Assembly (NCBI RefSeq): GCF_963668215.1
Contig: NZ_OY764190.1
Location: forward strand, 1,116,001-1,180,000
Reading direction: 5' to 3'
Origin: an uncultured Desulfosarcina sp.
GTDB lineage: Bacteria; Desulfobacterota; Desulfobacteria; Desulfobacterales; Desulfosarcinaceae
Length of the DNA: 64,000 bases
The position numbers and the translations under genes were made by a program. The notes beneath the pieces were generated by a model. The model saw only the letters and a program-made list of their open reading frames with translations, made no database searches and was not told the DNA's origin. Positions 8,966-18,390 of this stretch are shown here, one piece after another. Every line of letters begins with the position of its first letter. Position 1 is the stretch's first letter.

Positions 8966-9334
8966 TCAGCCGGGGCTCCAGAATTCGATGCGGTTGCCCT
9001 CCGGGTCAGTCAGGTAGAACACATCGGCTCCCATCACTTGAGCACGGATCGCCGTCGGTACCAGTCCGTCTTTGATAAACGCGCGATGGGCGGCTTGCAG
9101 ATCATCTATCCGAAACGACAAGGTGATGCCTTTTCCATTCCCGCTTGCCATCGTTGTCCGGGATTGGTCCGCGACGCTTAAATATGCGGTTGGGGTCAGA
9201 CGAAACTCAACGAACCAATCGTTTCGAAAAACGACCTCAAGCCCGAGGCAATCACGATAAAAGGCCACGGACGCCTTCCAGCGCTTGGCGTAAAGAATCG
9301 TGTTCGCCCTGTTGACAGCCGAAGGCAAGGTCAT
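8966..9334 (-). CDS. VOC-family (glyoxalase/bleomycin-resistance-like) protein
   Basis: 122 residues, the length of a single VOC module pair. It begins NTILYAKRWKASVAFYRDCLGLEV, the typical first beta-alpha-beta unit, and ends with FYLTDPEGNRIEFWSPG, whose glutamate is the usual metal ligand. A GGGGAGAG ribosome site precedes the ATG, which lies 3 bp after the cupin stop, so the pair is an operon. Substrate unknown. Confidence 0.88.
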   Translation of the reverse strand: MTLPSAVNRANTILYAKRWKASVAFYRDCLGLEVVFRNDWFVEFRLTPTAYLSVADQSRTTMASGNGKGITLSFRIDDLQAAHRAFIKDGLVPTAIRAQVMGADVFYLTDPEGNRIEFWSPG

Positions 9335-9337
9335 CGA

Positions 9338-9673
9338 TTACTCTCCCCGAATCATAACCAGCAGCATTTTAAACCGTTCCGTGGCATGCAGCGCATGGGC
9401 AATATTGGCCGGCATGACCAGCATTTCTCCGGCATTTACGATTTGAGGTTGGCCGCCAATCGAAATCTCCGCTTTTCCGTCCAGGATATGGACGACAGCA
9501 TCGAAAGGAGCGGTGTGTTCGCTGAGCCCCTGTCCCTGGTCGAAGGCAAACAGTGTGATGTTGCCGATTTCCTTTTTCATCAACGTTTTGCTCACGACAG
9601 ATCCGTCAGCATAATCAATATCGCTTTGTAAATTAAAAGCCTTTCCTCTTGGTGTTGTCTTCTGATCGGCCAT
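9338..9673 (-). CDS. Small cupin-domain protein
   Basis: 111 residues from the ATG at 9673, which has a GAGGAGG ribosome site; the longer frame to 9862 is unsupported. It is a single cupin barrel: the GLSEHTAPFDAVVHILDGKAEISIGG segment is cupin motif 1 and MLVMPANIAHALHA is motif 2. Histidines at the usual metal positions are present. Cupin and VOC genes next to each other suggest stress or small-molecule detoxification, but the substrate cannot be read. Confidence 0.85.
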   Translation of the reverse strand: MADQKTTPRGKAFNLQSDIDYADGSVVSKTLMKKEIGNITLFAFDQGQGLSEHTAPFDAVVHILDGKAEISIGGQPQIVNAGEMLVMPANIAHALHATERFKMLLVMIRGE

Positions 9674-9882
9674 AATATGCCTCCTCTTCCTGTTTAGTGG
9701 AAATGTCAGGATATATATTTTAACATAAGGCCTATACCTATTCAGCCAAGTGTAAATATTTTTCTTGCCACCGTGGTAAAAGTTGTGAATAGGAATTCGC
9801 TTAGTATTCAGCCTATGGAAATTTTTGAATATTGCTCTCGCAGGTGGAGATCGCCAAACCATTCATCAGGATTTGCGATACC

Positions 9883-10413
9883 ATGCTTGATAACGAATCT
9901 TTCGTCCCCTGGAACACCATCGGCCGGTGGCAGGAAGCCAACGCCTGCTTGGCAAAAACCATCGGCAACCATGCGCCGGCCCTGGCCGATTGCCGCAGAC
10001 AGGCCCGGCAAACCCGGCGTCTGCTGGACTCCCTCTTTCCTCTCATGGAAGACCTTTGCCGCCGCACCTGCCCCGCCTGCACGGACATTTGCTGCCAACG
10101 GGCCTGGGTGTGGGCCGACTTCAGGGATCTTCTCTTTTTCCACCTGGACGGCATTTCTGTCCCCGAACGTCAGCTTGTGAGCCGGCAAGGCGACCACTGC
10201 CGCTATGCCGGCCCCGCCGGCTGCCGGCTGGACCGCCTCCAACGGCCTTTTGTCTGCACCTGGTACATCTGCCCGGCACAAACCCGCCTGCTGGACAACC
10301 GGCCGAAGGAAAAGCGTCATTTGACGTCAGCGCTGGAGCAAATCAAGGCGTTACGAAAACAAATGGAAAGCGCTTTTATTCGGGTGGTGGGCGGAAATGG
10401 GATTGCGGCGTAG
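9883..10413 (+). CDS. Cysteine-rich putative Fe-S or metal-binding protein
   Basis: About 176 residues from the ATG at 9883 (a TTG at 9832 would add 17). Cysteines cluster as CRRTCPACTDICC (about 59-71) and later GDHCRYAGPAGCRL and FVCTWYICP (about 125-150). The pattern resembles zinc/iron-chelating (YkgJ-like) proteins but is not a clean match. There is no signal peptide. It is divergent from the cupin/VOC operon and stands alone before the DUF4143 gene. Confidence 0.65.
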   Translation: MLDNESFVPWNTIGRWQEANACLAKTIGNHAPALADCRRQARQTRRLLDSLFPLMEDLCRRTCPACTDICCQRAWVWADFRDLLFFHLDGISVPERQLVSRQGDHCRYAGPAGCRLDRLQRPFVCTWYICPAQTRLLDNRPKEKRHLTSALEQIKALRKQMESAFIRVVGGNGIAA

Positions 10414-10443
10414 AGATTATTGCAACTTCATTCCATGATATAA

Positions 10444-10491
10444 CCTTGATTTTCTACGATAGAACAGTAGAAATTGCCTTGACTTTCTACG
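10444..10491 (+). promoter_or_regulatory. Direct and inverted repeats upstream of the DUF4143 ATPase
   Basis: CCTTGAYTTTCTACG occurs at 10444-10458 and 10477-10491, 33 bp apart. An inverted half GTAGAAA at 10467-10473 pairs with TTTCTAC at 10451-10457. The second direct repeat contains TTGACT, a possible -35 element. This looks like an operator over the promoter of the following gene. Confidence 0.5.
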
Positions 10492-10537
10492 TTTTCAGAA
10501 TAAAAATACACTATAACCTTTAAATCGAGCTTGCTTA

Positions 10538-11851
10538 ATGAAACGCTACGTCGCATCACAACTTCTTGCCTGGAAGGATTCATCCCGCCGGAAACCGTTG
10601 GTTCTCCGCGGTGCGCGCCAAGTCGGAAAAACCTGGCTTGTGGAAAACGTTCTCGCAGGCACCTTCAATCGTTTTGTGAAAATCGATCTTGAAAAACGCA
10701 GGGATCTGCATCCTTATTTTGACGGCTCTCTCGAACCTCAAACCTTGCTGAAATACTTGGAATTGGCTGCCGGGCGCATTGTTCCCGGCGAAACGCTGCT
10801 CTTTTTCGATGAAATCCAGGCTTGTCCCAGGGCAATCATGGCGCTGCGCTATTTTTACGAGCAGTTGCCCGACCTTCACGTCGTTGCCGCCGGTTCGCTG
10901 CTGGAGTTTGCCTTCGGCGAAATTTCTGTTCCCGTCGGACGCTTGCAATATCTGCATGTGCATCCGATGACCTTTTACGAGTACCTTCTGGCGCTGGGAA
11001 AAGAGCCGGCGGCGGAACATTCCCTTTCTCTGCCTGAAAAGGTTCCCGAACCCATCCAGTCAACAATTCTCGATGAACTGCGCAACTATTTCTTTGTGGG
11101 TGGCATGCCGGAGGCTGTCAAATCCTACCGCGACACGGAATCCATGCTGTCGGCCTTCCAGGTTCAATCGGAAATTATCGAATCGTATCGTGATGACTTC
11201 GCCAAGTATAAACCCCGTACCGATCCCGCATGCCTCGATGCGGTCTTTTTAAACGCCGCCAAAAAAATCGGGGAGCAAATCAAGTACACTCGCCTCGACG
11301 AGGGCCATTCGGGGCAAATGAACCGCAAGGCGTTCGATTTGCTTGTCAAAGCAAAAATATTGAACAAAATTCCTTCCTGTGATCCTTCCGGCTTGCCTTT
11401 GGGGGCAACGGCCAACCCAAAAAAATTCAAGGCATCGGTGTTGGACATCGGGCTGTTGCAAAGGATCTGTCAGGTACCGGCGCCACTGGAAATGCAGAAA
11501 AACAACCTGCTTGCCATGTATCGCGGCAAACTGGCCGAGCAGTTTGTTGCCCAGGAACTCATCGCCTGGCATACGTCCGAATTGTTCTACTGGTCGCGGG
11601 ACGCGCGGGGCAGCAGTGCCGAAGTAGATTACCTGGCGGTAAAAAACGGCATGATTTATCCCATAGAAGTAAAATCCGGCTCCAGCGGGACCCTGCGCAG
11701 CCTCCATCTATTTCTCGATAAATACCCCCATTGCCCCCGGGGGATCGTACTTTACAGTGATACTTACAGCCATCTGTCCGACCAGAAACTTCTCTTTCTG
11801 CCGCTTTACTGTGCTGCAATTGTTGGGGACCGACGGCCGGGAATCCTCTGA
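10538..11851 (+). CDS. AAA ATPase with C-terminal DUF4143
   Basis: 437 residues. N-terminal P-loop LRGARQVGKTWL (23-34), Walker B LLFFDEIQACP (about 87-97), then a helix-turn-helix-like middle and a C-terminal nuclease-fold-like DUF4143 part with the EVDYLAVKNGMIYPIEVKS signature (about 366-384). The D..EVK arrangement resembles PD-(D/E)xK nucleases. The family is widespread and its function is largely unknown. Repeats flank the gene: an operator-like array upstream and an inverted repeat just after the stop. A second, divergent member of the family is at 47620. Confidence 0.9.
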   Translation: MKRYVASQLLAWKDSSRRKPLVLRGARQVGKTWLVENVLAGTFNRFVKIDLEKRRDLHPYFDGSLEPQTLLKYLELAAGRIVPGETLLFFDEIQACPRAIMALRYFYEQLPDLHVVAAGSLLEFAFGEISVPVGRLQYLHVHPMTFYEYLLALGKEPAAEHSLSLPEKVPEPIQSTILDELRNYFFVGGMPEAVKSYRDTESMLSAFQVQSEIIESYRDDFAKYKPRTDPACLDAVFLNAAKKIGEQIKYTRLDEGHSGQMNRKAFDLLVKAKILNKIPSCDPSGLPLGATANPKKFKASVLDIGLLQRICQVPAPLEMQKNNLLAMYRGKLAEQFVAQELIAWHTSELFYWSRDARGSSAEVDYLAVKNGMIYPIEVKSGSSGTLRSLHLFLDKYPHCPRGIVLYSDTYSHLSDQKLLFLPLYCAAIVGDRRPGIL

Positions 11852-11858
11852 AAATCGT

Positions 11859-11951
11859 GTTAAGATAGTGTTTTTGACAAGGCCAGAGGGAGGAAGCTGT
11901 ATAATCAATACCGCGACGACCGATAACGCAGCTCAAAAGCATTATCTTAAC
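11859..11951. repeat. Inverted repeat between convergent genes
   Basis: 18-bp arms at 11859-11876 and 11934-11951 (GTTAAGATAGTGTTTTTG and its complement) match at 16 of 18 positions. They fill the gap between the DUF4143 ATPase and the radical SAM gene, whose 3' ends face each other. It may act as a two-way terminator. Confidence 0.5.
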
Positions 11952-11958
11952 ATTATCG

Positions 11959-12963
11959 CTACGGAGAAATCTCTTCTTTGAGCATACAGCAGGCAATCTT
12001 ATAAGGCAGTTCGCCGCCTTGGGCCGGAGGCAGGTTGCGGGGCTGGATGATGCGGTTCATGACGCACCCTTCGGGAATCGTCAGCGGGAACAAATCCGTC
12101 TCGTTGACTCTGGGGGCGTCCACCAGGCGGTTTTCCCGGATCTCCAGGCCGTGCAGGGGGTAATCTTCGCACAAGGGGCAGCGGTAAACCCGGCCGTTGG
12201 GAAAGATAAAGTAGTTGTCGGCCACCAGTCCGGCGCATTCGAAGGTCTCGCCGGGATCGAGGAAGACCTTGGGAAAGGTGGCGATCATCCCCCGCCGGGC
12301 GCTCTCCTCGGCCACCTTGGGAATCACCTCCAGCCAGGTGTCCCGGCCCACCTGGGCCAGCGTTTCCCGCTGACGGGAGTCTTCGGTCCACTGCCCCCGA
12401 ACGCCGATCACCTGGATAAAAAAACGGTCGATCCCCAACGATTCCAGCAGGGGGGGCATGGCGGCCAGGTGGTCGATATTGGCCTGGCTGACCGTATAGA
12501 TCAGGCTGACGGCGAACCCGCGGGCTTTGGCGGCCGCGATGCCCGCCGTGCATTTCTCGAAGCTGCCTTCACCGCGCAGCGGATCGTTGACCGAGGGGTC
12601 GGGGCCATCCAGGCTGAAACTGAAAAAATCCACTTCCTGCGGGGTCACCCGGTCCAGAATATCGTGGAAAAGATACCCGTTGGTGTCGATGGTCACCGAT
12701 CCGTAGGCAAGCGAACGGGCGCTTCGAACGGCCTGGGCAAGCTCGGGGTGCATCGTCGGTTCGCCGCCCAGAAAGATGACATTGGCCTGGGCGTGCCGTT
12801 CGGCGAATAGCGTCAGCCACTTTTCGATGGTGTCGATGTCCAGGGTGCGGCGGCCGTGCTGTTCGGGGTTGATGTAGCAGTGGCGGCAATGCAGGTTGCA
12901 GCGGGTGAGGATATGAAAAAAAACATTGGCCGAACGGCGGCTGAAAGCTACGGTTTTCCGCAT
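11959..12963 (-). CDS. Radical SAM protein with C-terminal Fe-S-type cysteines
   Basis: 334 residues. The radical SAM signature CNLHCRHC (21-28) is followed by the GGEP motif (66-69) and TIDTNG. The C-terminal half has FECAG, YRCPLCEDYP and CVM/CCM cysteines, suggestive of a SPASM-like auxiliary cluster as in peptide-modifying or sulfatase-maturating enzymes. No precursor peptide or sulfatase gene is adjacent. Its ATG overlaps the stop of the cyclic-nucleotide-binding gene by one base (TGATG), so the two are translated together. Substrate unknown. Confidence 0.85.
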   Translation of the reverse strand: MRKTVAFSRRSANVFFHILTRCNLHCRHCYINPEQHGRRTLDIDTIEKWLTLFAERHAQANVIFLGGEPTMHPELAQAVRSARSLAYGSVTIDTNGYLFHDILDRVTPQEVDFFSFSLDGPDPSVNDPLRGEGSFEKCTAGIAAAKARGFAVSLIYTVSQANIDHLAAMPPLLESLGIDRFFIQVIGVRGQWTEDSRQRETLAQVGRDTWLEVIPKVAEESARRGMIATFPKVFLDPGETFECAGLVADNYFIFPNGRVYRCPLCEDYPLHGLEIRENRLVDAPRVNETDLFPLTIPEGCVMNRIIQPRNLPPAQGGELPYKIACCMLKEEISP

Positions 12964-13529
12964 CAGACCGGTTTCATCAGCTGATCCAGGTCGATGTCGT
13001 CATCCGGTTCCGTGTCCGGGTCGGGCGTGCCGCCCAAGCGTCGCACTTCCTTTTTGGCCCGGATCAGTTCTTCGTTGGTCAGGCGCAGGCGGTAGGTGAT
13101 GTATTCGGCAAAGATGCGGTAGAGCAGCAGCAGAAAGTCCAGCCGTTCGTCCTTCTGGTCAGAGGTAGAGAGTCGGTTGCCGGCCGAAGTGTCCACGGCC
13201 AGGCAGATGGTTTTCCCTGCGGCCAGAACGGTGGCGCTGCGGGACTGATCGTCGATGATGCGCATCTCACCGAAAATCTCGCCCTTTTTACTGATGGTTC
13301 CGATCTCCTCATCCTCTTTGGTGACCCGGATTTTTCCGGACAGGAGAAAATAGAGCCAGGGGTCCATATCCCCTTCCTGGATAATGATCTCACCATCTTC
13401 GTACTGGCGGATTTTGCTGAGGCGCAGCAGTTTTCCCAGATTGCGGGTTTCGAAGTGCCTTAGGGCGGAAATGGACATGAGCCGCTGGATGTTCTCGATG
13501 TTTTCCTTCAGGTACTTGGACTCGATCAT
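12963..13529 (-). CDS. Cyclic-nucleotide-binding domain protein
   Basis: About 188 residues from the ATG at 13529, which has a GGGGGAG ribosome site (the frame to 13568 is longer but unsupported). It is a CRP-like beta-barrel: GEIIIQEGDMDPWLYFLLSGKIRV and GEIFGEMRIIDDQSRSATV match the family, including the GE phosphate-binding pair. The C-terminus is helical and acidic (DPDTEPDDDIDLDQL), with no helix-turn-helix. It is therefore probably a sensor or regulatory subunit rather than a transcription factor, plausibly acting on the coupled radical SAM enzyme (inference). Confidence 0.85.
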   Translation of the reverse strand: MIESKYLKENIENIQRLMSISALRHFETRNLGKLLRLSKIRQYEDGEIIIQEGDMDPWLYFLLSGKIRVTKEDEEIGTISKKGEIFGEMRIIDDQSRSATVLAAGKTICLAVDTSAGNRLSTSDQKDERLDFLLLLYRIFAEYITYRLRLTNEELIRAKKEVRRLGGTPDPDTEPDDDIDLDQLMKPV

Positions 13530-13622
13530 AACTCCCCCATAGCAATGGTGATTGCCAGATACCACCAAATTACAAGCATTTTAATGTGCCGGAACCGGAA
13601 AGGCAAGTCTATTTCGACGCGC

Positions 13623-15077
13623 CTATTTCAATGATCGGGTCTCCATGCAGTGCTTGGACAGGTTTTCGTCGAACTGGACCGGATAGCAGCCATCGAAGCA
13701 GGCCTTGCAGAAATGGTCGGTGGGGTTGTCGAAACCCGTAGAAGTGAGCAGCCCTTCGAGGCTCAGGTAGCGCAGGGAGTCCAGGCCCAGGTGCTTGCCG
13801 AGTTCATCCACGCTCATTTTGGCGGCGATCAACTCTCCCTTGGTGGAAAAATCGATGCCGTAATGGCAGGGGAACCGGTGGGCCGGCCCGCTGACCCGCA
13901 GGTGGACCCGCTTGACGCCCAGTTCCCTCAGGGCCTTGACCCGGGTCTTGGCGGTGGTGCCGCGAATGATGGAATCCTCGATGATGATGATGTCCTTGCC
14001 TTTGAGCAGTTCCTTGATGGGATTGAGTTTGACACGTACGCCGAAGTCCCGCATGCTCTGGGTGGGCTGGATGAAGGTGCGGCCCACATAGTGGTTGCGG
14101 ATCATCCCCGTTTCGAAGGGGATTCCGGACGCCTCCGAATAGCCCAGGGCGGCATACACGCCCGAGTCGGGAAAGGGCATGACCAGGTCGGCGTCGACCG
14201 GCGACTCCTTGGCCAGCTGGCGGCCGTGGGCCTTGCGGGTCAGGTAAACGTTATGGCCGAAAAAGGTGGAGTCCGGCCGGGCAAAATAGATAAACTCGAA
14301 AATGCAGAAGGAGCGCTGTTTCGGCGTGTTGGTGTGGATGCTTTTGACGCCGTCCTTGCTGATGATGACGATCTCTCCCGGGTCCAGCTCCCGCACGAAT
14401 TCGGCCTGTACCAGGTCCAGGGCACAGGTTTCCGACGCCAGAATGTAGGATCCATTGAGTTTGCCCAGGCAGAGCGGGCGAAAACCGTTGGGGTCTTTGA
14501 TGCCGATCAATTCCCCGCGGCTGGTCAGCAGAATCATGGAAAAGGCCCCTTTGATGCGGGCCACCGACGCTTTCAGGGCTTCCTCGAATCCCAGGTGAAG
14601 GTTGCGGACGAACAGGTGCAGGAACACCTCGCTGTCCATGGTGGTCTGGAAGATCGATCCGGCATCCTCGAGTTCCGCCTTGATGAAGTGGGCATTGACC
14701 AGGTTGCCGTTGTGGGCCACGGCATAGGCCCGGTTGCGATGGCGCACCACTAGCGGCTGGGCGTTGGCCACCACCGAGCTGCCCGTGGTGGAATAGCGTA
14801 CGTGACCGACGGCGATGGAACCGTTCAGGCGATCCAGGATGTCCATATCGAAAACATCCGGAACCAGTCCCATGCCCTTGTATTCGTCCATGAGGCCATC
14901 GTCGACCACGGCGATACCGGCGCTCTCCTGCCCCCGGTGCTGAAGGGCGTACAACCCGAAATAGCACATTTTGGCCGCATCCGGATGGCCGAACGCGCCG
15001 AAAAGGCCGCAGGCTTCACGGGGTTTGTCTTCGTCGAAACAGTTCCGGTCGATGGTCGAAGATGGGTTCATGGTCAT
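13623..15077 (-). CDS. purF: Amidophosphoribosyltransferase
   Basis: First committed enzyme of purine synthesis: PRPP plus glutamine gives phosphoribosylamine. A short propeptide precedes the catalytic cysteine at about residue 23 (REACGLFGAFG). The Ntn glutaminase domain is followed by a phosphoribosyltransferase domain with IIIEDSIIRGTT, the PRPP loop. Cysteines in SFCIFEF, FPCHYG and FCKACFDGC match the 4Fe-4S ligands of the Bacillus-type enzyme. 484 residues is normal. It follows carB by 44 bp in the same direction. Confidence 0.96.
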   Translation of the reverse strand: MTMNPSSTIDRNCFDEDKPREACGLFGAFGHPDAAKMCYFGLYALQHRGQESAGIAVVDDGLMDEYKGMGLVPDVFDMDILDRLNGSIAVGHVRYSTTGSSVVANAQPLVVRHRNRAYAVAHNGNLVNAHFIKAELEDAGSIFQTTMDSEVFLHLFVRNLHLGFEEALKASVARIKGAFSMILLTSRGELIGIKDPNGFRPLCLGKLNGSYILASETCALDLVQAEFVRELDPGEIVIISKDGVKSIHTNTPKQRSFCIFEFIYFARPDSTFFGHNVYLTRKAHGRQLAKESPVDADLVMPFPDSGVYAALGYSEASGIPFETGMIRNHYVGRTFIQPTQSMRDFGVRVKLNPIKELLKGKDIIIIEDSIIRGTTAKTRVKALRELGVKRVHLRVSGPAHRFPCHYGIDFSTKGELIAAKMSVDELGKHLGLDSLRYLSLEGLLTSTGFDNPTDHFCKACFDGCYPVQFDENLSKHCMETRSLK

Positions 15078-15121
15078 TGCTCTGCAAGGCTGGAGGTTTC
15101 GGGCTGATCCGGATCGGTCCG

Positions 15122-18100
15122 CTATCCGTGATAGTCCTGAATGGGTTTCACGACAAAGGGTTGTTCCCTCAGGGCGGCCACCGCCCGACAGACCGCCAGG
15201 GCACCGGCGGTTGTCGTGGCATAGGGAACTTTGAATTTGAGCGCCGCCCGCCGGATGGTGTAGCCGTCCCGGCGCGGCGCCTGGCCGGTGCCGGTGTTGA
15301 CGATCAGCTGAATGCGGCCGTTCTTGATGGCATCGGCCGCATGGGGCCGGCCCTGGGAGACTTTGTTGATCCGCTGGGCCGGGATCCCGTTGGCATCCAG
15401 TCGGGACCAGGTGCCGTCGGTGGCCAGAAGCGTAAAGCCCATATCGGCGAATTGCCGGGCCACGGGCAGGATGGCGGCCTTGTCCTCATCGCCCACACTG
15501 ATGAAAACCGTTCCGGAAAGGGGCAGCTTCTGATTCGCCCCCAACTGGGCCTTGGCATAGGCCAAGCCGAAATCGGTGCCGATGCCCATGACCTCGCCGG
15601 TGGATTTCATTTCCGGTCCCAGCAGGGTATCCACGTCGGGAAACCGGTCGAAAGGCAGCACGGCCTCTTTCACCGAAAGGTGGGTGGGCACCACCTCGGC
15701 GGTGAGTCCCAGCTCGGCCAGGGTTTTGCCCAGCATGATCTTGGTGGCCAGTTTGGCCAGAGGAACGCCGGTGGCCTTGCTCACAAAAGGAATCGTCCGG
15801 GATGCCCGAGGGTTGACCTCGATCACGTAAAGCTCGCCGGCCTTGATGGCGTATTGCACGTTCATCAGGCCCACGACGTTCAGTTCGGCCGCCATGGCCT
15901 TGGTGGCCGCCTTGATCTGTTCGATCATTTCAGCTTCGATGCTGTAGGGCGGCAGCACGCAGGCCGAGTCCCCGCTATGAACGCCGGCCGCCTCGATGTG
16001 CTCCATGATGCCGCCGATAATCGTGGTCGCTCCGTCGCAGATGGCATCCACGTCCACCTCCACGGCAGCTTCCAGGAATTTGTCGATGAGCACCGGGTGC
16101 CCCGGAGAGGCCAGGATCGCCAGCCGGGTGAAATTTTCCATATCTCGGGGATCGTAAACAATCTTCATGGCCCGGCCGCCCAGCACGAAAGAGGGGCGCA
16201 CAATTACCGGATAGCCGATGTCATCGGCGATGGCAAGGGCTTCTTTAATGGAAAGGGCCGTGCCGTTGGCCGGCTGTTTGAGATCGAGCTTTTTCAGCAT
16301 GGCCTGGAACAGCTCCCGGTCCTCGGCCCGGTCGATGCTCTCCGGCTGGGTGCCCAGAATGGGAACCCCCTCCTGCTGCAACGGGGTGGAGAGATTAAGC
16401 GGGGTCTGGCCGCCGAACTGCACGATGACCCCGTCGGGCTTCTCCTTTTCGACGATGTGCAGCACATCTTCACGGGTCAGCGGCTCGAAGTAGAGTTTGT
16501 CCGAGGTGTCATAGTCGGTGCTGACCGTTTCGGGGTTGCTGTTGACCATGATGCTCTCCACGCCCTCTTCCCTTAAGGCAAAGGAGGCATGCACACAGCA
16601 GTAGTCGAATTCGATGCCCTGGCCGATGCGGTTGGGTCCGCCGCCCAGGATCATCACCTTCTTGCGGTCCGACACCCGGGCTTCGCACTCGGTTTCGTAG
16701 GTGGAGTAGTAGTAGGGCGTGGCAGCCCGGAACTCGGCCGCACAGGTGTCCACCAGCTTGTACACCGGCCGCAGCCCCATGGCCTTGCGCGACCGTTCCA
16801 CCGCCTTTTCCGTGCTGCCGGTCAAATGGGCGATCTGGACGTCGGAGAAGCCGAATTCCTTGGCCCGCGCAAAAAGGTCGCCGTCGAGGACAAAGGCGGC
16901 AGGCTCCGGTTCTCCACTGCATTGGGCCGTCGTTTCTCCCGCCTGCGTCAATTCCAGCTCCAACTGATAAATCTGCTCCAGTTGAAAGAGAAACCAGGGG
17001 TCGATGGCCGTAATCCGATAAATGTCCTCGATGGACATCCCGGCCTGGAAGGCATGTCGCAGGTAGAAGATCCGCTGGGAGTTGGGGATGGCCAGCTTCT
17101 GTTCGATCTCTTCCATGGTGGGCGGTGCGCCGTCGGCCTCGAGGCGGTCCTTGCCGTCGGCTCCGAAACCGAAGCGGCCGATCTCAAGCGAGCGCAAACC
17201 CTTTTGAAACGCCTCTTTAAAGGTACGGCCGATGGCCATGGTTTCCCCCACCGACTTCATGGAGGTGGTCAACAGGTCCTGGGTTTCGGGAAACTTTTCG
17301 AAGGTCCAGCGGGGAATCTTGACCACGCAGTAGTCCAGGGTGGGCTCGAAGGAGGCCAGGGTTTCGCCGGTAATGTCGTTGGCGATCTCGTCCAGGGTAT
17401 AGCCCACGGCCAGTTTGGCGGCAATCTTGGCAATGGGGAATCCGGTGGCTTTGGAGGCCAGGGCGCTGCTGCGCGACACCCGGGGGTTCATTTCCACCAC
17501 GATCATGTCGCCGTTTACCGGATTGATGGCAAACTGCACGTTGGAACCGCCGGTATCCACGCCAATCTCGCGCATGATGGCCAAAGAGGCGTCCCGCATG
17601 ACCTGGTACTCTCTGTCCGTGAGGGTCTGGGCCGGAGCCACGGTGATGGAATCGCCGGTATGAACCCCCATGGGGTCCATATTTTCGATGGAACAGATGA
17701 TGACCACATTGTCGCCGTGATCGCGCATCACCTCCAGTTCGTACTCTTTCCAGCCCAGGACAGACTCTTCCAGCATCACCTGGCTGGTCAGGCTGGCGTC
17801 CAGGCCGGCCTTGGCAATATTCTCGAGATCCTCGGGATTGTAAGCCACCCCGCCGCCGGTTCCGCCCAGGGTGTAGCTGGGGCGAACGATCAGCGGAAAG
17901 CCGATGGTATCGGCGATTTCGCGGGCCTGTTCCATGGTGTTGGCAATGCCGCTGTTGGGAATACGCAGGCCGATGCGGTTCATGGCCTCCCGGAAGCGGT
18001 CCCGGGACTCGGCTTTTTCGATGGCGTCCAGACAAGCGCCGATCAGTTCCACGCCGAACTGATCCAGCACCCCCATCCGGGCCACTTCCACGGCGGTGTT

Positions 18101-18388
18101 CAAGCCGGTCTGTCCGCCGAGGGTCGGCAGCAGGGCGTCGGGGCGCTCTTTTTCGATGATCTTGGCCACGGCTTCGGGCGTGACCGGCTCGATGTAGGTG
18201 CGGTCGGCCGTCTCCGGGTCGGTCATGATGGTGGCCGGATTGGAATTGACCAGCACCACCTCGTAGCCTTCCTCTTTCAGCGCCTTGCACGCCTGGGTGC
18301 CGGAGTAGTCGAATTCGCAGGCCTGACCGATAATGATCGGGCCGGCGCCGATGATCAGAATTTTGTGGATGTCCGTGCGTTTGGGCAT
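15122..18388 (-). CDS. carB: Carbamoyl-phosphate synthase large chain
   Basis: 1088 residues, full length. Two homologous ATP-grasp halves are visible: the first begins [22 protein letters not shown], and the second contains [23 protein letters not shown]-terminal methylglyoxal-synthase-like allosteric domain follows. It makes carbamoyl phosphate for arginine and pyrimidines with the CarA glutaminase. It starts 2 bp after carA and is followed by purF, giving a carA-carB-purF operon. Confidence 0.97.
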   Translation of the reverse strand: MPKRTDIHKILIIGAGPIIIGQACEFDYSGTQACKALKEEGYEVVLVNSNPATIMTDPETADRTYIEPVTPEAVAKIIEKERPDALLPTLGGQTGLNTAVEVARMGVLDQFGVELIGACLDAIEKAESRDRFREAMNRIGLRIPNSGIANTMEQAREIADTIGFPLIVRPSYTLGGTGGGVAYNPEDLENIAKAGLDASLTSQVMLEESVLGWKEYELEVMRDHGDNVVIICSIENMDPMGVHTGDSITVAPAQTLTDREYQVMRDASLAIMREIGVDTGGSNVQFAINPVNGDMIVVEMNPRVSRSSALASKATGFPIAKIAAKLAVGYTLDEIANDITGETLASFEPTLDYCVVKIPRWTFEKFPETQDLLTTSMKSVGETMAIGRTFKEAFQKGLRSLEIGRFGFGADGKDRLEADGAPPTMEEIEQKLAIPNSQRIFYLRHAFQAGMSIEDIYRITAIDPWFLFQLEQIYQLELELTQAGETTAQCSGEPEPAAFVLDGDLFARAKEFGFSDVQIAHLTGSTEKAVERSRKAMGLRPVYKLVDTCAAEFRAATPYYYSTYETECEARVSDRKKVMILGGGPNRIGQGIEFDYCCVHASFALREEGVESIMVNSNPETVSTDYDTSDKLYFEPLTREDVLHIVEKEKPDGVIVQFGGQTPLNLSTPLQQEGVPILGTQPESIDRAEDRELFQAMLKKLDLKQPANGTALSIKEALAIADDIGYPVIVRPSFVLGGRAMKIVYDPRDMENFTRLAILASPGHPVLIDKFLEAAVEVDVDAICDGATTIIGGIMEHIEAAGVHSGDSACVLPPYSIEAEMIEQIKAATKAMAAELNVVGLMNVQYAIKAGELYVIEVNPRASRTIPFVSKATGVPLAKLATKIMLGKTLAELGLTAEVVPTHLSVKEAVLPFDRFPDVDTLLGPEMKSTGEVMGIGTDFGLAYAKAQLGANQKLPLSGTVFISVGDEDKAAILPVARQFADMGFTLLATDGTWSRLDANGIPAQRINKVSQGRPHAADAIKNGRIQLIVNTGTGQAPRRDGYTIRRAALKFKVPYATTTAGALAVCRAVAALREQPFVVKPIQDYHG

Positions 18389-18390
18389 GG

